Shown piece by piece: positions 9,556 to 21,600 of a stretch of DNA of 64,000 nt. Where the stretch lies: positions 1,364,001 to 1,428,000 of the forward strand of contig CP145414.1 of the NCBI GenBank assembly GCA_036867785.1. The letters run 5' to 3'. Position 1 is the stretch's first letter. Every line of letters starts with the position of its first letter. The position numbers were made by a program, and so were the translations under genes. The notes under the pieces were generated by a model. That model ran no database searches, had not been told where the DNA came from, and saw only the letters and a program-made list of their open reading frames with translations. Origin of the DNA: Plasmodiophora brassicae. Lineage: Eukaryota; Endomyxa: Phytomyxea; Phytomyxea; Plasmodiophorida.

Positions 9556-12500
9556 ATGGCGACGACGATCACGCTGACACCCAGGCGGGCGTTCCACCGG
9601 CAGCAGGAACGGATCGACGTAGTGACTGGCCAGATCCTGGCGTCGCTGGGCAGCGAGAGTCTGCTGCGTCTCGGCGACGAACTCGCCGGGGGCGTCGGCG
9701 AGCACGCGTTCCTGCGCCTGATGCTGCAGACGCTGTCGACGATCGGCGTCCTGGGGCGCACGCCCGCGCTGCGTCGCGAACAGGCGACCGCCCTCGTCTA
9801 CCTGTTCCGGTCCATGGATCTGAACGGGAACGGCGACCTGGAGTTCAGCGAACTGCTCGAGGTACAACGACGATGAGCGCGGGGCGGGGCCCGGTCTGAA
9901 CACGGTCGACGACAGACCCTGGTCCTGTACGCGTTAACCAGCGGGCGGTCCTCGGCACTACAGCGAAGGTTCGACCTGTCGGCGACGTACGGCAGCGTCG
10001 GGGGCCGAGGCCTGCCCAAGGCGCTCCTGTTCCTTCAGGGGACCAACGAGCTCCTGTGCCACAGCGACGCACGGGCGATGTTCGACGTCGTCGATCCGGA
10101 GACGCTGACCGTCACCAGGCGGGTACCCTTGACCAGGGGCGACCTGAACGCCGTGGTCGTCGTACCAGACGCGAACGTCGTCGTGATGGGAACCAGCTCG
10201 ACCATCGAAACGCGTGTCGTACGTCGTCCGGTTGACGACGACGGGTTCAGGGTCGACGTCATGGCGTCCGGCGCACGCGCTGACCCGAACTGGAAAGAGC
10301 GGCATCGGCGTCGCTGGCCCGTCACCGCCGTCGAGTACCTGCCCAAACTCTGCCTCGTCGTGGCCGGCCACGCCAACGGCACGCTGGCCGCCTTCGAGCT
10401 TCGGGGCGGTTTGCTGCGACCGACCAGGGCAACGTTCCCGCGCCTGCACACCGCCGACGTGTCATGCATCGCCAGGATCGGGCCGATCACGGTGGCGACC
10501 GGGTCCCTGGACCACACCATACGCGTCGGTCGTCGTCGTCGTGCGCCTACCCCGTCGGCGATTTGCTGACAATGCAACGCCCCCGTCGCATAGTCGTGGA
10601 CGGTGCGAACGTACGAGCGGGACCAGACGGTCCACTACGAGGTCATCCCGCAGGCGGTCGTCCTAGAGCACGGGTTCGGCATCGCCACGATGGCGTTCAG
10701 CAGCCGCCTATGCATGCTGGCGTCGGCCGGATACGATCGGCGGCTGTGCGTCTGGAACCCGGTAATGTGTGCCGTGCCCCGGCAGCAGCAGCAGCAGCAT
10801 AGTGACGACCTGTTGGACGGCAGTATTCGGCGGTACGCCTGTTCAGGAACGAGGAGCACCTGGTGCCCATCAGGGCCATCCTGTTCGTCAACGAGGACAT
10901 GGTCACCTGCGACGAATCGGGCGTCGTCATCGTCTGGGACACGACCAACTTCCTGCGCCTGCAGGTGCGTCCCCGGTCTGCTGGACCCCGATGGCACCGC
11001 TCCCTGACTTGCGCCCCCTCCTGATGCACGGCAGCTGATGCGCACGAACACGACGCTGACGACGATGGCGTTCTGCGGCGACGCCGACCGACGCCTGGTG
11101 GTGGCCGGCGCCAGCGACCGCCTGCACGCGTACGACCAGCGGGGCGGGGCGTTCAACAACCGGGACGTGAACATCGCGGCCGTCGCCGGCGTCGCCTACA
11201 GCGCCGTCCTGCTCCAGTTCGTGACCGCCCACGACCGGACGCTGAGGCTGTGGACCTCGCTGACGGGTCACCTCGTCCGGGTCCTGCCCGACATCATGCC
11301 CGCCGCGTTCGTTCGTGTCGGGACCCACCGGGGCGGCGCCCCGCTCTGACACGAACGCAGGATCACGACCGTCGCCATGGACCGGTGCGGGCGCCGCGTC
11401 CTGCTGGGCGACGCCCTCGGCAACGCCAGCGTGTTCAACCTGGAGACGGGCGGCCTGCTGTACGCCCTCGACACGAGCGCGCACGGCGGCAGGGAGATCA
11501 TCGGTAGGCCCTCCCGACCCGACGCCTGTTGGCAGCGCTGGAACCTGATCGCGTCTGTGTCGGCACAGACGGCGCGCTGGCGTCGGGCACGGCCGACTTT
11601 GTCACGCTGGACATCGCCGGGTGCACCGCCGAGCACGCCGACGCGGACGGGTCGCTGGTCCCCGACGACCGGTGCAGGCAGCGGTGGCAGGCACTGCGAC
11701 GCCTGGCGGCCGGCGCCGAACTGACGTGCGCGTGCCTGGCCGCCGGCGCCGCCTGGGCCGCCCTGGGCGACGCCAACGGCCACGTCGTCGTCCAGGAGCT
11801 GGCGCCGTCCCGTTGCATCGTAGGGAAGCGCGGCGGCGCGCACCAGGCCCCCATCACGGTACGTGTGCGCCCTCAGCGATGAGAGACGCGCCCGACCGAC
11901 CGACGACGCCGACAACACAGTGCATGGCGTTCCTGGCGACGTTGCTGATCACGGCGGACGACTCGGGCGCGCTGGTCGTCTGGCAGATGCGGGCGCGCGA
12001 TCAGCCGCTGGCCGCGATCGCCCGGGCGCGCCTGCTGGACGACGACGGCGAGGCGGTCGCCGTCACGCGCCTGCTGGGCGACGCGCCCGCGGGCACCTGC
12101 TGGGTCGGCGATTACCGCGGATGGGTCTCGTCGGTGTCGCTCAGCGACCTCGTCGACGTTGTCGGCGCGCGCGACTGGTCCCCGACGTGGACGCGGCCGC
12201 CGGCGAGCGTTCGGCGCCGGTTCCCGGTCGACGTCCTCGTCGACGTGCAGCGGGACCGGGCGCGGGCCCTGCTCGAGGTCGTGCGCTTCCAGGCGGACCC
12301 GTCGCGAAGCGTCCGGTGCCTGTACAGGATCGAGCGGCCGGCGTCGCTGGCGGTCGCCTGCCAGCACCGCACCGACGTGCGGATCTATTCGCTGGACGGC
12401 GCCCGCCTGGGCGTGCTGGGCGACCCGGAGCAGGCGCCGTTCAACCCTGAAAGCAGGGCGTCGCCGCGGGCCGCCCAACGTCGCCGGGTCCGGGTGCGAT

Positions 12501-13042
12501 CGAAGGCGACAACGATGACCCCATGGGGATTCCAGCCCGACATCGACGCCCTGGCCGACGATGTCGAGGCGACCGTCCAGTCGGTGATGGGCGACGACGA
12601 CGACGACGTTAGCGTTGCCCATGGCGAGCGCCCCCAGGTGTTCCTGACGGAACTTCACGAGGGCACTGGGGCGTCCCGCCTGGCCCGGACGACGAAGCCA
12701 GCGGGGCAGGTGCCTTGCAGGGAGCCGGGCCTCGTCCCAGGGACGCGTTCCTGGCAGCGGGCGCGGAAGCAAGCGACGACGCGTCTGCCGGCCGTCCCGT
12801 CACGGTCGGTCAGCCGCCTGCTGGACTACGAGCGCGCCGACGCTGACATGCGGGTGCGGCCGGGCGCGGGCCGGGCGGCACCGCTGACGCCCCTGCGCGA
12901 ACACGACGGGCTGACGCGGGCGGCCCAGCGCCTCACGAGCGCCATCCAGACGAGCATTGCCCGGTCGCAGTCGGTGACCGCGTTGCGATCCGATACAGGC
13001 GGCGCCCGGCCGCGACACCCGCTGCTGCTGCCTATCAAATAA
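9556..13042 (+). CDS. EF-hand/WD-repeat protein (WDR49/WDR64 type)
   Basis: About eight exons; the first intron is 9862-9963, and later ones fall near 10525, 10765, 10965, 11300, 11505 and 11860. Exon 1 ends with an EF-hand loop, DLNGNGDLEFSE, before a series of WD40 blades, for example ITVATGSLDHTIRV, LASAGYDRRLCVWNP, VTCDESGVVIVWDTTNF, VVAGASDRLHAYD and LLITADDSGALVVWQ. EF-hand followed by two WD propellers is the arrangement of the WDR49/WDR64/WDY family, whose members are associated with cilia and flagella; that is family knowledge. The last exon (from about 11923) continues into a long tail rich in Arg, Ala and Asp, with an acidic cluster GDDDDDVS near 12600, that I do not recognise. The exact number of blades and exon borders needs proper modelling. 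Confidence 0.75.
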
Positions 13043-13471
13043 GAGCGCCATCGCCTATTTCGCCCGCCGCGTCGTACCCATGAACAAACGCATCCAACGG
13101 TGTCGCAGTAGCCCGTCACCCCTCCTGGTCGTTGCCGGCGGCACGTCGTCTGCGTCGTCAGGCATGCATCGGAGCGGCGGGGCCGCGCCGGTTGACCCGC
13201 CAAACAGGCCGCCAGCGTGCGGCTCCCCGGAGCACTGCGCGGGGCTCCGACGGGCATTTCACCCCCTGGGGGGCGAACCGGAGGGGGCGCTGATGGCTGC
13301 TGGCGCGGCGCGGCGACGTGAGGGCCACGTCGCCATGCCGTGGCCCCAGTGGGACTGCACTCCGCAGAGTCAGAGGCGCGCCGTCATCGGGAATTAGCGC
13401 GGGTAGCCCTCGCGGGTCCCCCGTCATTTCTATCATCGGGCACGCCGCCGACGAACGACACGCGCATCATC
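13043..13471. other. Intergenic, no recognisable feature
   Basis: GC-rich spacer between the WD-repeat gene and the ILEI/ankyrin gene, both on the plus strand. Open frames here look like composition artefacts. Confidence 0.5.
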
Positions 13472-14969
13472 ATGTCCGACACTGCCGTGTACCAGGCCGC
13501 CGCCGTCTGGAACGTCGACCCCGTTGCGGCCCGCGTCCCCGTTGGCGTCGGCCAGGCACACCCGAAGCCCAAGGTGATCTGCTGGAACACGGGGTGCGAC
13601 GGTAACCCACCCGCATCGCTGACGTCAACCGCCGCCCGTGCAGCATGGGGCGTACAAGATCTGGCACCGCAACGTCGAGCCGCTGCTGCGGGAGGCCTAC
13701 GACTCCATATACGGCCTGGCGCTGTACGGGTCGCTCGTGTTCGCCACGGTCCGCACCCCGATGGGCTGTATCGTCATCAAGCAAGAGGTATGTGCCGGAT
13801 TCGGTTGCCACGACGCCCAGCGGGTGTCTGACTGGTGTGCATCCCAAGGTACATGAGGGCAATCTGCGAACGCAGCCCTGGGCAGCGGCCCTGGTCCCTG
13901 ACAAGTGCTGCACAGGTTCGTGACCGGTTCGAGGGGCCCGCCCAGCTGAGCATCACGATCCCGTCGACGACCGCCGGGCAGGGCGGCATCCCTGTACAGG
14001 TGGCGTCCGCCGGCAAGGACGACGGCGATTTCGCCAGCGTGCTCGTCGACGGCGAACAGGTCGCCAGGAACGAACGCGGCATCAACATCGTCGTGTTCGA
14101 CTGCGGAACGGGTACGTCAGGCTACTCTGTCGGTTGCCGGGGCGCATGTCGGCTACAAGAGCATGCACAGGCAACGTTCGTTCGTCGCACAGCTTCGACA
14201 CGCACGGGTCGCCGTCAGAATCCGGGTGCCTGGCGAAATTCGTCAAGGAGTCGGCCACGCTGAATGGGTGCCTTCTGCTGGGTTGCCGAGTGTCCGCTCC
14301 CGCCTAGCGCGTCGTGTGTAACTGAACGAGTTTCAGGGTCGATCCGGGACGACGGAGCGAAATTCCTGACGGAGGAAGGGCATTGCGCACTGGCCGACCT
14401 GGGCGTCTCGCTGCCCGAGGCCGACAACAGCGAGCGCCTTGCAGAGGTACGAACCTGGGGGTCCTCGACGGCGCGACGTTGCTCTGGTGGGCACTCACGT
14501 CCCCATGCAAACAGATTGTCCATCTGCTGCCAGCGGACCGTTGCGCGATGCTGCTGACGGTCTGTGCCAAAGCCAATGCCTACCGGTCGGTGGCACGCTG
14601 GGCGTGCCTATGACGCCCCCGTGCTAACAGCAGCAGGCAGCTGTGCGCGCCTGCTCCTGGAATCAGGGTGGCCGGTGTCGGTTAAGGCGAACCACACCAA
14701 GAACACGCCCTTGCACGATGCTGCCTATCAGTGCAACACCGAGGTCGCCGAAGTCTTGATCGCATTCGGCGCCTGCCTCAAGACAACCAATCGGTATGCA
14801 GCGCGGAGGCAATCAGGGGGACCTACTAACAGCCAATGGGCGCAGCTGGGGCGAATCGCCCGGCGACATCGCAGCGACCCGCCACTCGTTCTCCAGTCTG
14901 CAAGAGATGCTCCTGGCGAAATCGTCCACCGTCCAGAAGGTGCTCCGCTTCCTGGAGCTCGACGCCTAG
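13472..14969 (+). CDS. ILEI (FAM3-like) domain plus ankyrin repeats
   Basis: Starts MSDTAVYQAAAVWNVDP. A second exon from 13644 to 13787 is a conserved-looking globular piece (HGAYKIWHRN, YDSIYGLALYG). Exons at 13916-14111, 14171-14281 and from 14337 then form an ILEI domain: ISIT-type strand LSITIPST, ARNERGINIVVFDCGTG, HSFDTHGSPSES, LAKFVKE, GSIRDDGAKFLTEEG and ALADLG, matching the G-I-N-V-V-V, F-D and D-D-G signatures of FAM3/POMGNT1-type ILEI domains. Introns 14112-14170 and 14282-14336 keep the frame. The C-terminal part holds ankyrin repeats (NHTKNTPLHDAAYQCNTEVA, EVLIAFGACLKT) and a final ESPGDIA repeat, ending at 14969. Splicing between 14450 and 14840 is uncertain. No signal peptide is seen, although ILEI domains are usually extracellular or lumenal. 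Function unknown. Confidence 0.7.
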
Positions 14970-15193
14970 ACCTGGGCCCTGACCGGCACCCCACATAATA
15001 CGTAGGCCTTGTGTTCGTCAATCGAGAGTACTAATAAATCCGTTGGCTTGACACGACGTATACCATGCCTGCCACTACTGATCACAGCCAAAGCATCGTT
15101 CCATCGGACGCGATTCCCAGTGCATTCGGCAACGCGAGACACGGTGACGGCCCCCTGTAAGCGACATTGTATTGGGACAGGACAGCGCGAGGG

Positions 15194-17899
15194 TCACAGT
15201 TCGCGCTTCTCCTTCGACTCCTTGAGCTCGACGATTCGGTTGAAGACGAGGCGTTGCGGGGTGGAATCCGTGTCGGCAATGAAGTACCCGACGCGCTCGA
15301 ACTGGTACCGGGCGCCAGCCTTGACCGACGCGGCGAACCCGGCATCGAGCAGGGCGCCCCGGCAGACGATCAGAGACAGCGGGTTCAAATCGCCAAGCCA
15401 GTCTTCCTTGTCGGACGGGTTCGGCGACTTGAACAACGTACTGTACAGGCGGACGTCGGCCTCGACCGGCGACACGCCCGACACCCAATGAAGGATCCCT
15501 ACGGCGGCACGTGTCACACACCGGCACACCAGGGCAATGACAATGCAAACGACGACGACGCAGCAGCGAATACCTTTGACTTTGGCGGTGCTGTCCTTGT
15601 CGAGCGTGCATTCGAGCTCGACAACGCGGCCGTTGCTGTCCTGGATGACGCGCGTGCACGTCATGTGATAGGCGAACTTCAGGTGCACCTGCTTGCCAGG
15701 CGCCAGGCCGTAATACCCGGGGGCGTCCTGCAGGCGGAAATCGGACCGCTCGATGTAGACGACCTTGGACAGCAGGACGGAACGCGTGCCGAACTCGGGA
15801 CGCTTCGGGTGCAGCGGCCCGGTGATCGCCTCCTCGGGCTCGTCAAAGTTCGTCAGCGTGACCTTGAGCGGGTCGACGACGACCATAGCCCGGTGGCAGG
15901 TGTCGTCCAGCTCCTGACGGGCGATCGCTTCCAGAACGCTCATGTTGATCGTGTTATCCGCACGGGTCACGCCGATCCGCGTGCAGAACTCGTTGATGAT
16001 GGTCGGGGAGTACCCGCGCCGACGAAGACCGTTGATGGTCAGCAGACGCGGATCGTCCCAGCCGTTCACGTGCCGATCCATGACCAGCGCCTTCAGCTTC
16101 CGCTTCGACAGGACGTTGTAGGTGATGTTCAGTCGCGAGTACTCCCAGACGGCGGGTCGGTACAGGTCCAGGGCCTCCAGCAGCCAGTAGTACGAATCAC
16201 GCCGGACCTGAGCGGGGCATCAGACCCGGCACCTGTCCCCGACGAGCGTGCCGATGCCTACCTCAAACTCGAGCGTGCACAGGGAGTGTGTGATGTGCTC
16301 CAGGGAATCCACGATGCAGTGTGTGAAATCGTACGACGGGTACACGCACCATCGGTCGCCAACGTGCGGGTGCGCCTCGTAGATGATCCGGTAGGCGATC
16401 GGGTCCCACATGCACGGGTTCGGGCTCGTGATATCGATCTTCATGCGCAGCGACACCTCGCCTTCCGCGTACCGTCCCTGACGCATCCACTCGAACTTCT
16501 GCAGGTTCTCCTCCGGCGACGTGTCACGCCATGGCGACGGCTTCTGCGCCATGCGCTCGGCCCTGGCCGCCTTGATCTCGTCCTGCGTCTGGTGGCAGAC
16601 GTACGCCTTGCCGCGCCTGATCAGCTCCTGCGCCAGGCGGTAGAGCTCCGGGAAGTACTCGGAGGAGAACGTCGTCTCGGTGGGCTTGTGCCCCAGCCAG
16701 GCGACGTTCTCGCCGATCGACTCGATGTACTCGGCCTTCTCGGCCGACGGGTTCGTGTCGTCGTACCGCAGGAAGCAGGTGCCGCCGGGCGATTCCGTCG
16801 CCATGCGGAAGCTGAAGTTCATGGCCTTGGCGTGCCCAATGTGCAGGAACCCGTTCGGCTCAGGCGGGAACCGGGTCCTGCGCCCGGTGCCGTACTTCCT
16901 GTTGTGCTCCTCCAGCAGCGCCGGCGGGTTCACTGCCGACCCGAGCGCGCGCCCAACGTACTGCTTCTCGATATCCGCCTGCACGACCATTCCTAAGCAC
17001 GGAGCAGCACCAACGATCGAAGCGAAACGACAGACAATGGAGACGGCCGGCTCGGACACGTTCGTCGTGGCGGCAGTCGCAGGCGCCTGCTTCGGCTTGC
17101 GTTGCGGTTTCAGGTCTGATCGTGCAAACGTCGGCAGTGGGGAGCGCAGCGGTTCCAGACGCGCGCATTACCTGCTTCGGTCTTGGGGCCGAGCAGGGCC
17201 AGCATCTGCGCGTCAAGCTCGGCTCGGATGGCGGCCACGTCGGCGAACGGGATCGCGCTACGAATCTTGCCGAGCAGGGTGCCGACGGGAGTCGTGTACC
17301 TACCGCAGCGTGTGTGAGACGGCGACCGGCGAGCAGCAGACCAGACGAATCGCGTGCCGTTTCTCGCGTATCAGCTCGATGCTGGCGTTGACCTGGTCGG
17401 TGACGGCGGCCTTGATCTCGGCGGGCGACGTGACGACCCCGACGCCACAGGCGCGCTCGAATTCGGCCACCTCGAAACGCGTCGATTTCGTGAAGTAGTC
17501 GATCGCGGCTGCCAGCTGCGTGTTGGATGCAATGCGGCTATGAGCGAAACGGTCAGGCGCCGTCGCGAAACAGGGGCGTGGGGGGCGTTGACGGACCCGT
17601 TCGTGATGTACGCAAGCAATCGCTTGCGGTGTTCCAGGACGAACGGCGTCGGCGGTAGGTTCGCAGCAACGGATACGAACATCTTGCCCATGGGTTCGGC
17701 GCAACCCTTCTGGCTCATGCCGGCCTGACCAGCGCAGAGGTTAGGGCCGCGTGGCGGTGCCGCGACACGGTGCTCGGGCCCCGACCTCATCGACGACGTT
17801 CTCGATACTCTGGGCAAGCTGCTCGCTGATCGTATCGATGTATTTCGGGTTCAGCCCAATGCGCTCGAGGACGTCGCGCCGCTCGCCGACGACAGTCAT
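15194..17899 (-). CDS. QARS1: Glutaminyl-tRNA synthetase
   Basis: Class I synthetase charging tRNA-Gln in the cytosol. The C-terminal anticodon-binding barrels lie at 15194-16207 (split by intron 15499-15573), the catalytic core at 16262-16992 (intron 16208-16261), and the eukaryotic N-terminal helical domain at about 17172-17899. Motifs: NGFLHIGHAKAMNFSF with the HIGH signature, FLRYDDTNP, AWLGHKPTE, AYVCHQTQDEI, CVYPSYDFTHCI, the KMSKS-like LSKRK, NGWDDPRLLTINGLRRRG, and FHWVS-like ILHWVSGVSP. The N-terminal part has RDVLERIGLNPKYIDTIS, ERACGVGVVTSP and LDAQMLALLGPKTEA, as in human QARS. An intron of about 179 nt (16993-17171) joins it to the core. Splicing at 17260-17345 is unresolved, since the obvious acceptor does not keep the frame. 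Confidence 0.93.
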
Positions 17900-18609
17900 C
17901 GCGAAGCCGCCGGGCAACCGGGAACGAAAATAACCAGGGCGCACTGTGCGAGCTGCACCTCGCCCACGGACTTTGCCGACCGCTGTGCCACGGGGCGCAA
18001 CCTGGCCAGGCCCAGAGTGCCCCCCGCACTGCACTGCACGCCGCGTTCAGCAGGGCCGGGTTGGCGGCGCTCCAGCAAGCCGTCACTGGCGCACGCCGGC
18101 ACTACTGAGCAGGCCCGGCATCATTGCCGTAAATAGCACGGATTGCAAAACAATGCGACTTGTCTCCAGTCCTGACCTGCGCCTACTCTACCTGTATGTT
18201 CGTACTGGTGCCCGACAAGGTGTGATCTATCGGGCCTCAGTCGAGCCGACATGCCACTTGCACCCCAATGATGCACCGGGTTTCTATTGCCTGCCCTGCA
18301 TAGTCGCACGATGACTGGTACGACATGCGCTGCAGGATTACAATGGACCTGGGAGTTCGTTGTCCTGGGGTTGGATGGCACGACACTGCGGTGGGTTCAC
18401 CCCAAGTGGTGACCCACCTGTGGCCCTCGCTAGTTGGACAGTTGACGAATTCGTTGCCGTTGTGCAGCCGCGTCTGGTTCGGGTAAATACTGTTAATCGA
18501 TGTATTGTGGATTAAGAGTGAGTGGGCGCAGGCCTCCGGCCGCTCATCAGCCATGCCATGCCGAACGACGGTGAGGGGCCCGACGGTGCGCGCAACACAC
18601 TGATGGCCA
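17900..18609. other. Intergenic between GlnRS and RPB1
   Basis: Contains the GlnRS promoter and the 3' flank of RPB1, both on the minus strand. Short open frames on either strand show no recognisable motif. Confidence 0.5.
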
Positions 18610-21600
18610 TCAATCCTTCTTCTTCGTCGTCGTGTCGTCGGACCATACCGGCGACGTCGGGCTATACATGGGCGACACCGTCGTCGGCCCGTTGTGATGG
18701 TTGGGCGACGTGGGCGAGTACGTTGGCGACACGGGCGAATAGTTGCCGTACGTCGGCGAGGTCGGCGAGAACGTTGGTGATGTCGGCGAGTACGACGGCG
18801 ACGTTGGTGAGTACGACGGCGACGTTGGCGAATACGACGGCGACGTGGGCGAATACGAAGGCGACGTCGGGGAATACGAGGGCGACGTCGGGGAATAGGA
18901 CGGCGAGGTCGGCGAGTAGGACGGCGACGTCGGGGAGAACGATGGCGACGTGGGCGAGTACGACGGTGACGTTGGGGAGAACGAGGGCGACGTCGGCGAG
19001 TAGGACGGCGACGTGGGCGAGAACGCGGGCGACGTCGGCGAATAGGACGGCGACGTGGGCGAGAACGATGGCGACGTCGGGGAATACGACGGCGACGTCG
19101 GCGAGAACGAAGGTGACGTCGGCGAGAACGCTGGGGAGGTCGGCGAGTACCCGCCGGCATAGCTGGGCGATGCAGGCGAGTACGACGGCGACGACGGGGA
19201 GAACGAGGCGCCGAACGCGGGCGATGATGGCGTGAACATGCCGCCGGGCGAGTAGATCGCTGGAGAGAAGGCGCCGGCACCGTCGACGTAGGGCGAGTAA
19301 CCGCCTAGGCCGCCGGGCGACATCATCGGGGTCGACGACGGGTACAGCGGCGTGGCGCCGTGACCCAGGTAGACGTCGTCGGCTTCCCAGAAGTTGACGG
19401 GCTGGTCCTCGAGCTCGATCGCCTCGCGAACCATGTCCTCGTTGAGCAGCAACGAGAATGACCCCGTACCGGCGGGTGCCAGCTGCCCGACCATGATGTT
19501 CTCGGTGACGCCCGTCAGGTTGTCCGTGTCGCTGAAGGCGGCCGCCTCGAGCAGGATCTCGACCGTCTCCTCGAAGCTGCAGCGCATGAGCGCCCCCGAC
19601 CCGACCCGGTTGATGCCATGACGCGTGATGGCCATGAGGTGACCTCGGAAGGTCATCACGTCGATCAGCATGGCCAGGTGCCGGTAGTTGACGTAGCTGC
19701 CACCGAAGGAGATCACGCGACGCAGCTCGTCGAGCAGGCCCTGGCGAACGGCCTCGATGCCCAGCACCTCGAAGATCTCAATGATGTGGTTCGACGTCGT
19801 CCGTCGGTGGTCGACTCCATCGACCGACATGACGTCGAGCAGTTTGACACCCTCGGTATCCAGCACCCACTCGATCTCGTTCTTCTCGTTATAGTTGCCG
19901 TTGGCATCGAACCCCGGCCTCGATTCCTGCCTCATGACGACCTTGTCGACGCCGTCGATCCCGCGCAGATGCATCTGGTTCAGCAGGTTCTGCTCGATGC
20001 GCTTCAGGAACAGGTCCTCCTCGTCCTCGGCGTCGGCGTCCTTCTCCGCATCCTCGTTCACCATCCTGATCTGCAGGACGGGGCGCTCCGCGTTATCCGA
20101 CGAGTGGATACAGTGCAGGTCGCCGCCAAAGTCCAGCTTGATGCGCTCGGAGATGTCCGCATTGGTCAACCCCTTGTCCTCCTTCTTGAACCGGTCCAGA
20201 ACGATACGCAGCACCCACGGCGACAGCTTCTCGATCGGGACGTCCTCATCGGGGATCTCAAAGAACATTTGCATGAACTCCCTGTCCTCCTCGATGACGG
20301 AATTCTGCGGGTCCGGGTCGTAGTAGATCTGCGTCAGCGCGGTCACGTCCCGCAGCGACGTCGACTCGATCCGGTTCAGGGCGTCGTTGGCCCGCTCCAG
20401 GTCGTGCGCAATGTCCTTCTGGAGGAAGATCGTCAACGACGGCGTTCGGACGTTCTTAGCCAGGTTGATGATCTCCTTGAGACGCGGGACACCGAGCGTC
20501 ACGTTCTTGGCGGAGACACCAGCAAAGTGGAACGTGTTCAGCGTCATCTGCGTCGCGGGTTCACCGATGGACTGCGCCGCCAGGCAACCGACCATCTCGC
20601 CCGGCTGCGCAAGCGCCTGCTTGAACCGGCTCTCGATCTCGCCAATCAGCCAGCGGAACGCGTCCGAATTCAGCTTGTAGTCGACGAGGACGCGTTTGGC
20701 GCCCAGCGTCGCACGCAGGTTCATTTTGAACAGCGTCGTCGCGTTCTCCTGCGACTCGCGAGAGATGTGGTCGTCGCCGCCCACCACCACGAGACGGTTG
20801 TACAGCTGTCGAACCATGTGAACGACTTCGCACGGGTCCAGGTCGCTGTGCCGACGCTGCGACACGGAGAACAGCTTCTGGCTGTTCCAGATCAGTCGCT
20901 TGATGTTGACGGGCAGGTATACCCGGTCGTCGCTGAACAATGGCAGGATCGTTCGTCGCAGGAACGTGCGATCCTCTTCAAGGAGTTGGAACTCCTTGCG
21001 TAGTTCGCCGAGCGCTTGCGGGTCGTGCATGATGCGATCGCGGATGGCAGGGTCGAGGAAGTCGGCGTCCAGCTGGCCGCGTGGCGTGAAGAACGAGTAT
21101 GCCCGATGGAACTCGGCGTTGTTCATCTTCAGCGAGTCGATGCGTTGCGCCTCGATGCTCTCGCCGGCCATCCCGTCCTCGCCGTACAGGAACTGGATGA
21201 TGTCACCCATGCTGTTCCGCACGGTGCCGTCGTACTTGATCATGACGTCCTCCATGGCCTTGACGAGGCGCCGCTGGATGTAGCCGGTCTCGGCGGTCTT
21301 GACGGCCGTGTCGACGATACCTTCTCTGCCGGCCATGGCATGGAAGAAGAATTCGCTGGGCGTCAGCCCCTGCAGGTACGAGTTTTCGACGAACCCTCGA
21401 GATTCCGGGCCCAGATCCTCCTTGTTGAAGTGGGGCAGCGTCCGATCGCGGAACCCGAACGGGATACGCTTGCCTTCGACGTTCTGCTGGCCGACGCACG
21501 CCATAATCTGACAGATGTTAATGATGATGCCCTTGGACCCGGCGTCCACCATGGCCTTCAGGTTGTTGTGCGACGTCAGGTTCTGCCGGGCACTCTTACC

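Noticed and set aside
11268-12772. Minus-strand frames in the WD-repeat gene
   Set aside because: Antisense shadows of a spliced plus-strand gene; no domains.
15167-16996. 609-codon plus-strand open frame
   Set aside because: Antisense to the GlnRS catalytic and C-terminal domains, whose conserved motifs are clear on the minus strand.
18237-19280. Arg/Pro-rich minus-strand frame of 347 codons
   Set aside because: An out-of-frame reading of the RPB1 heptad repeat.
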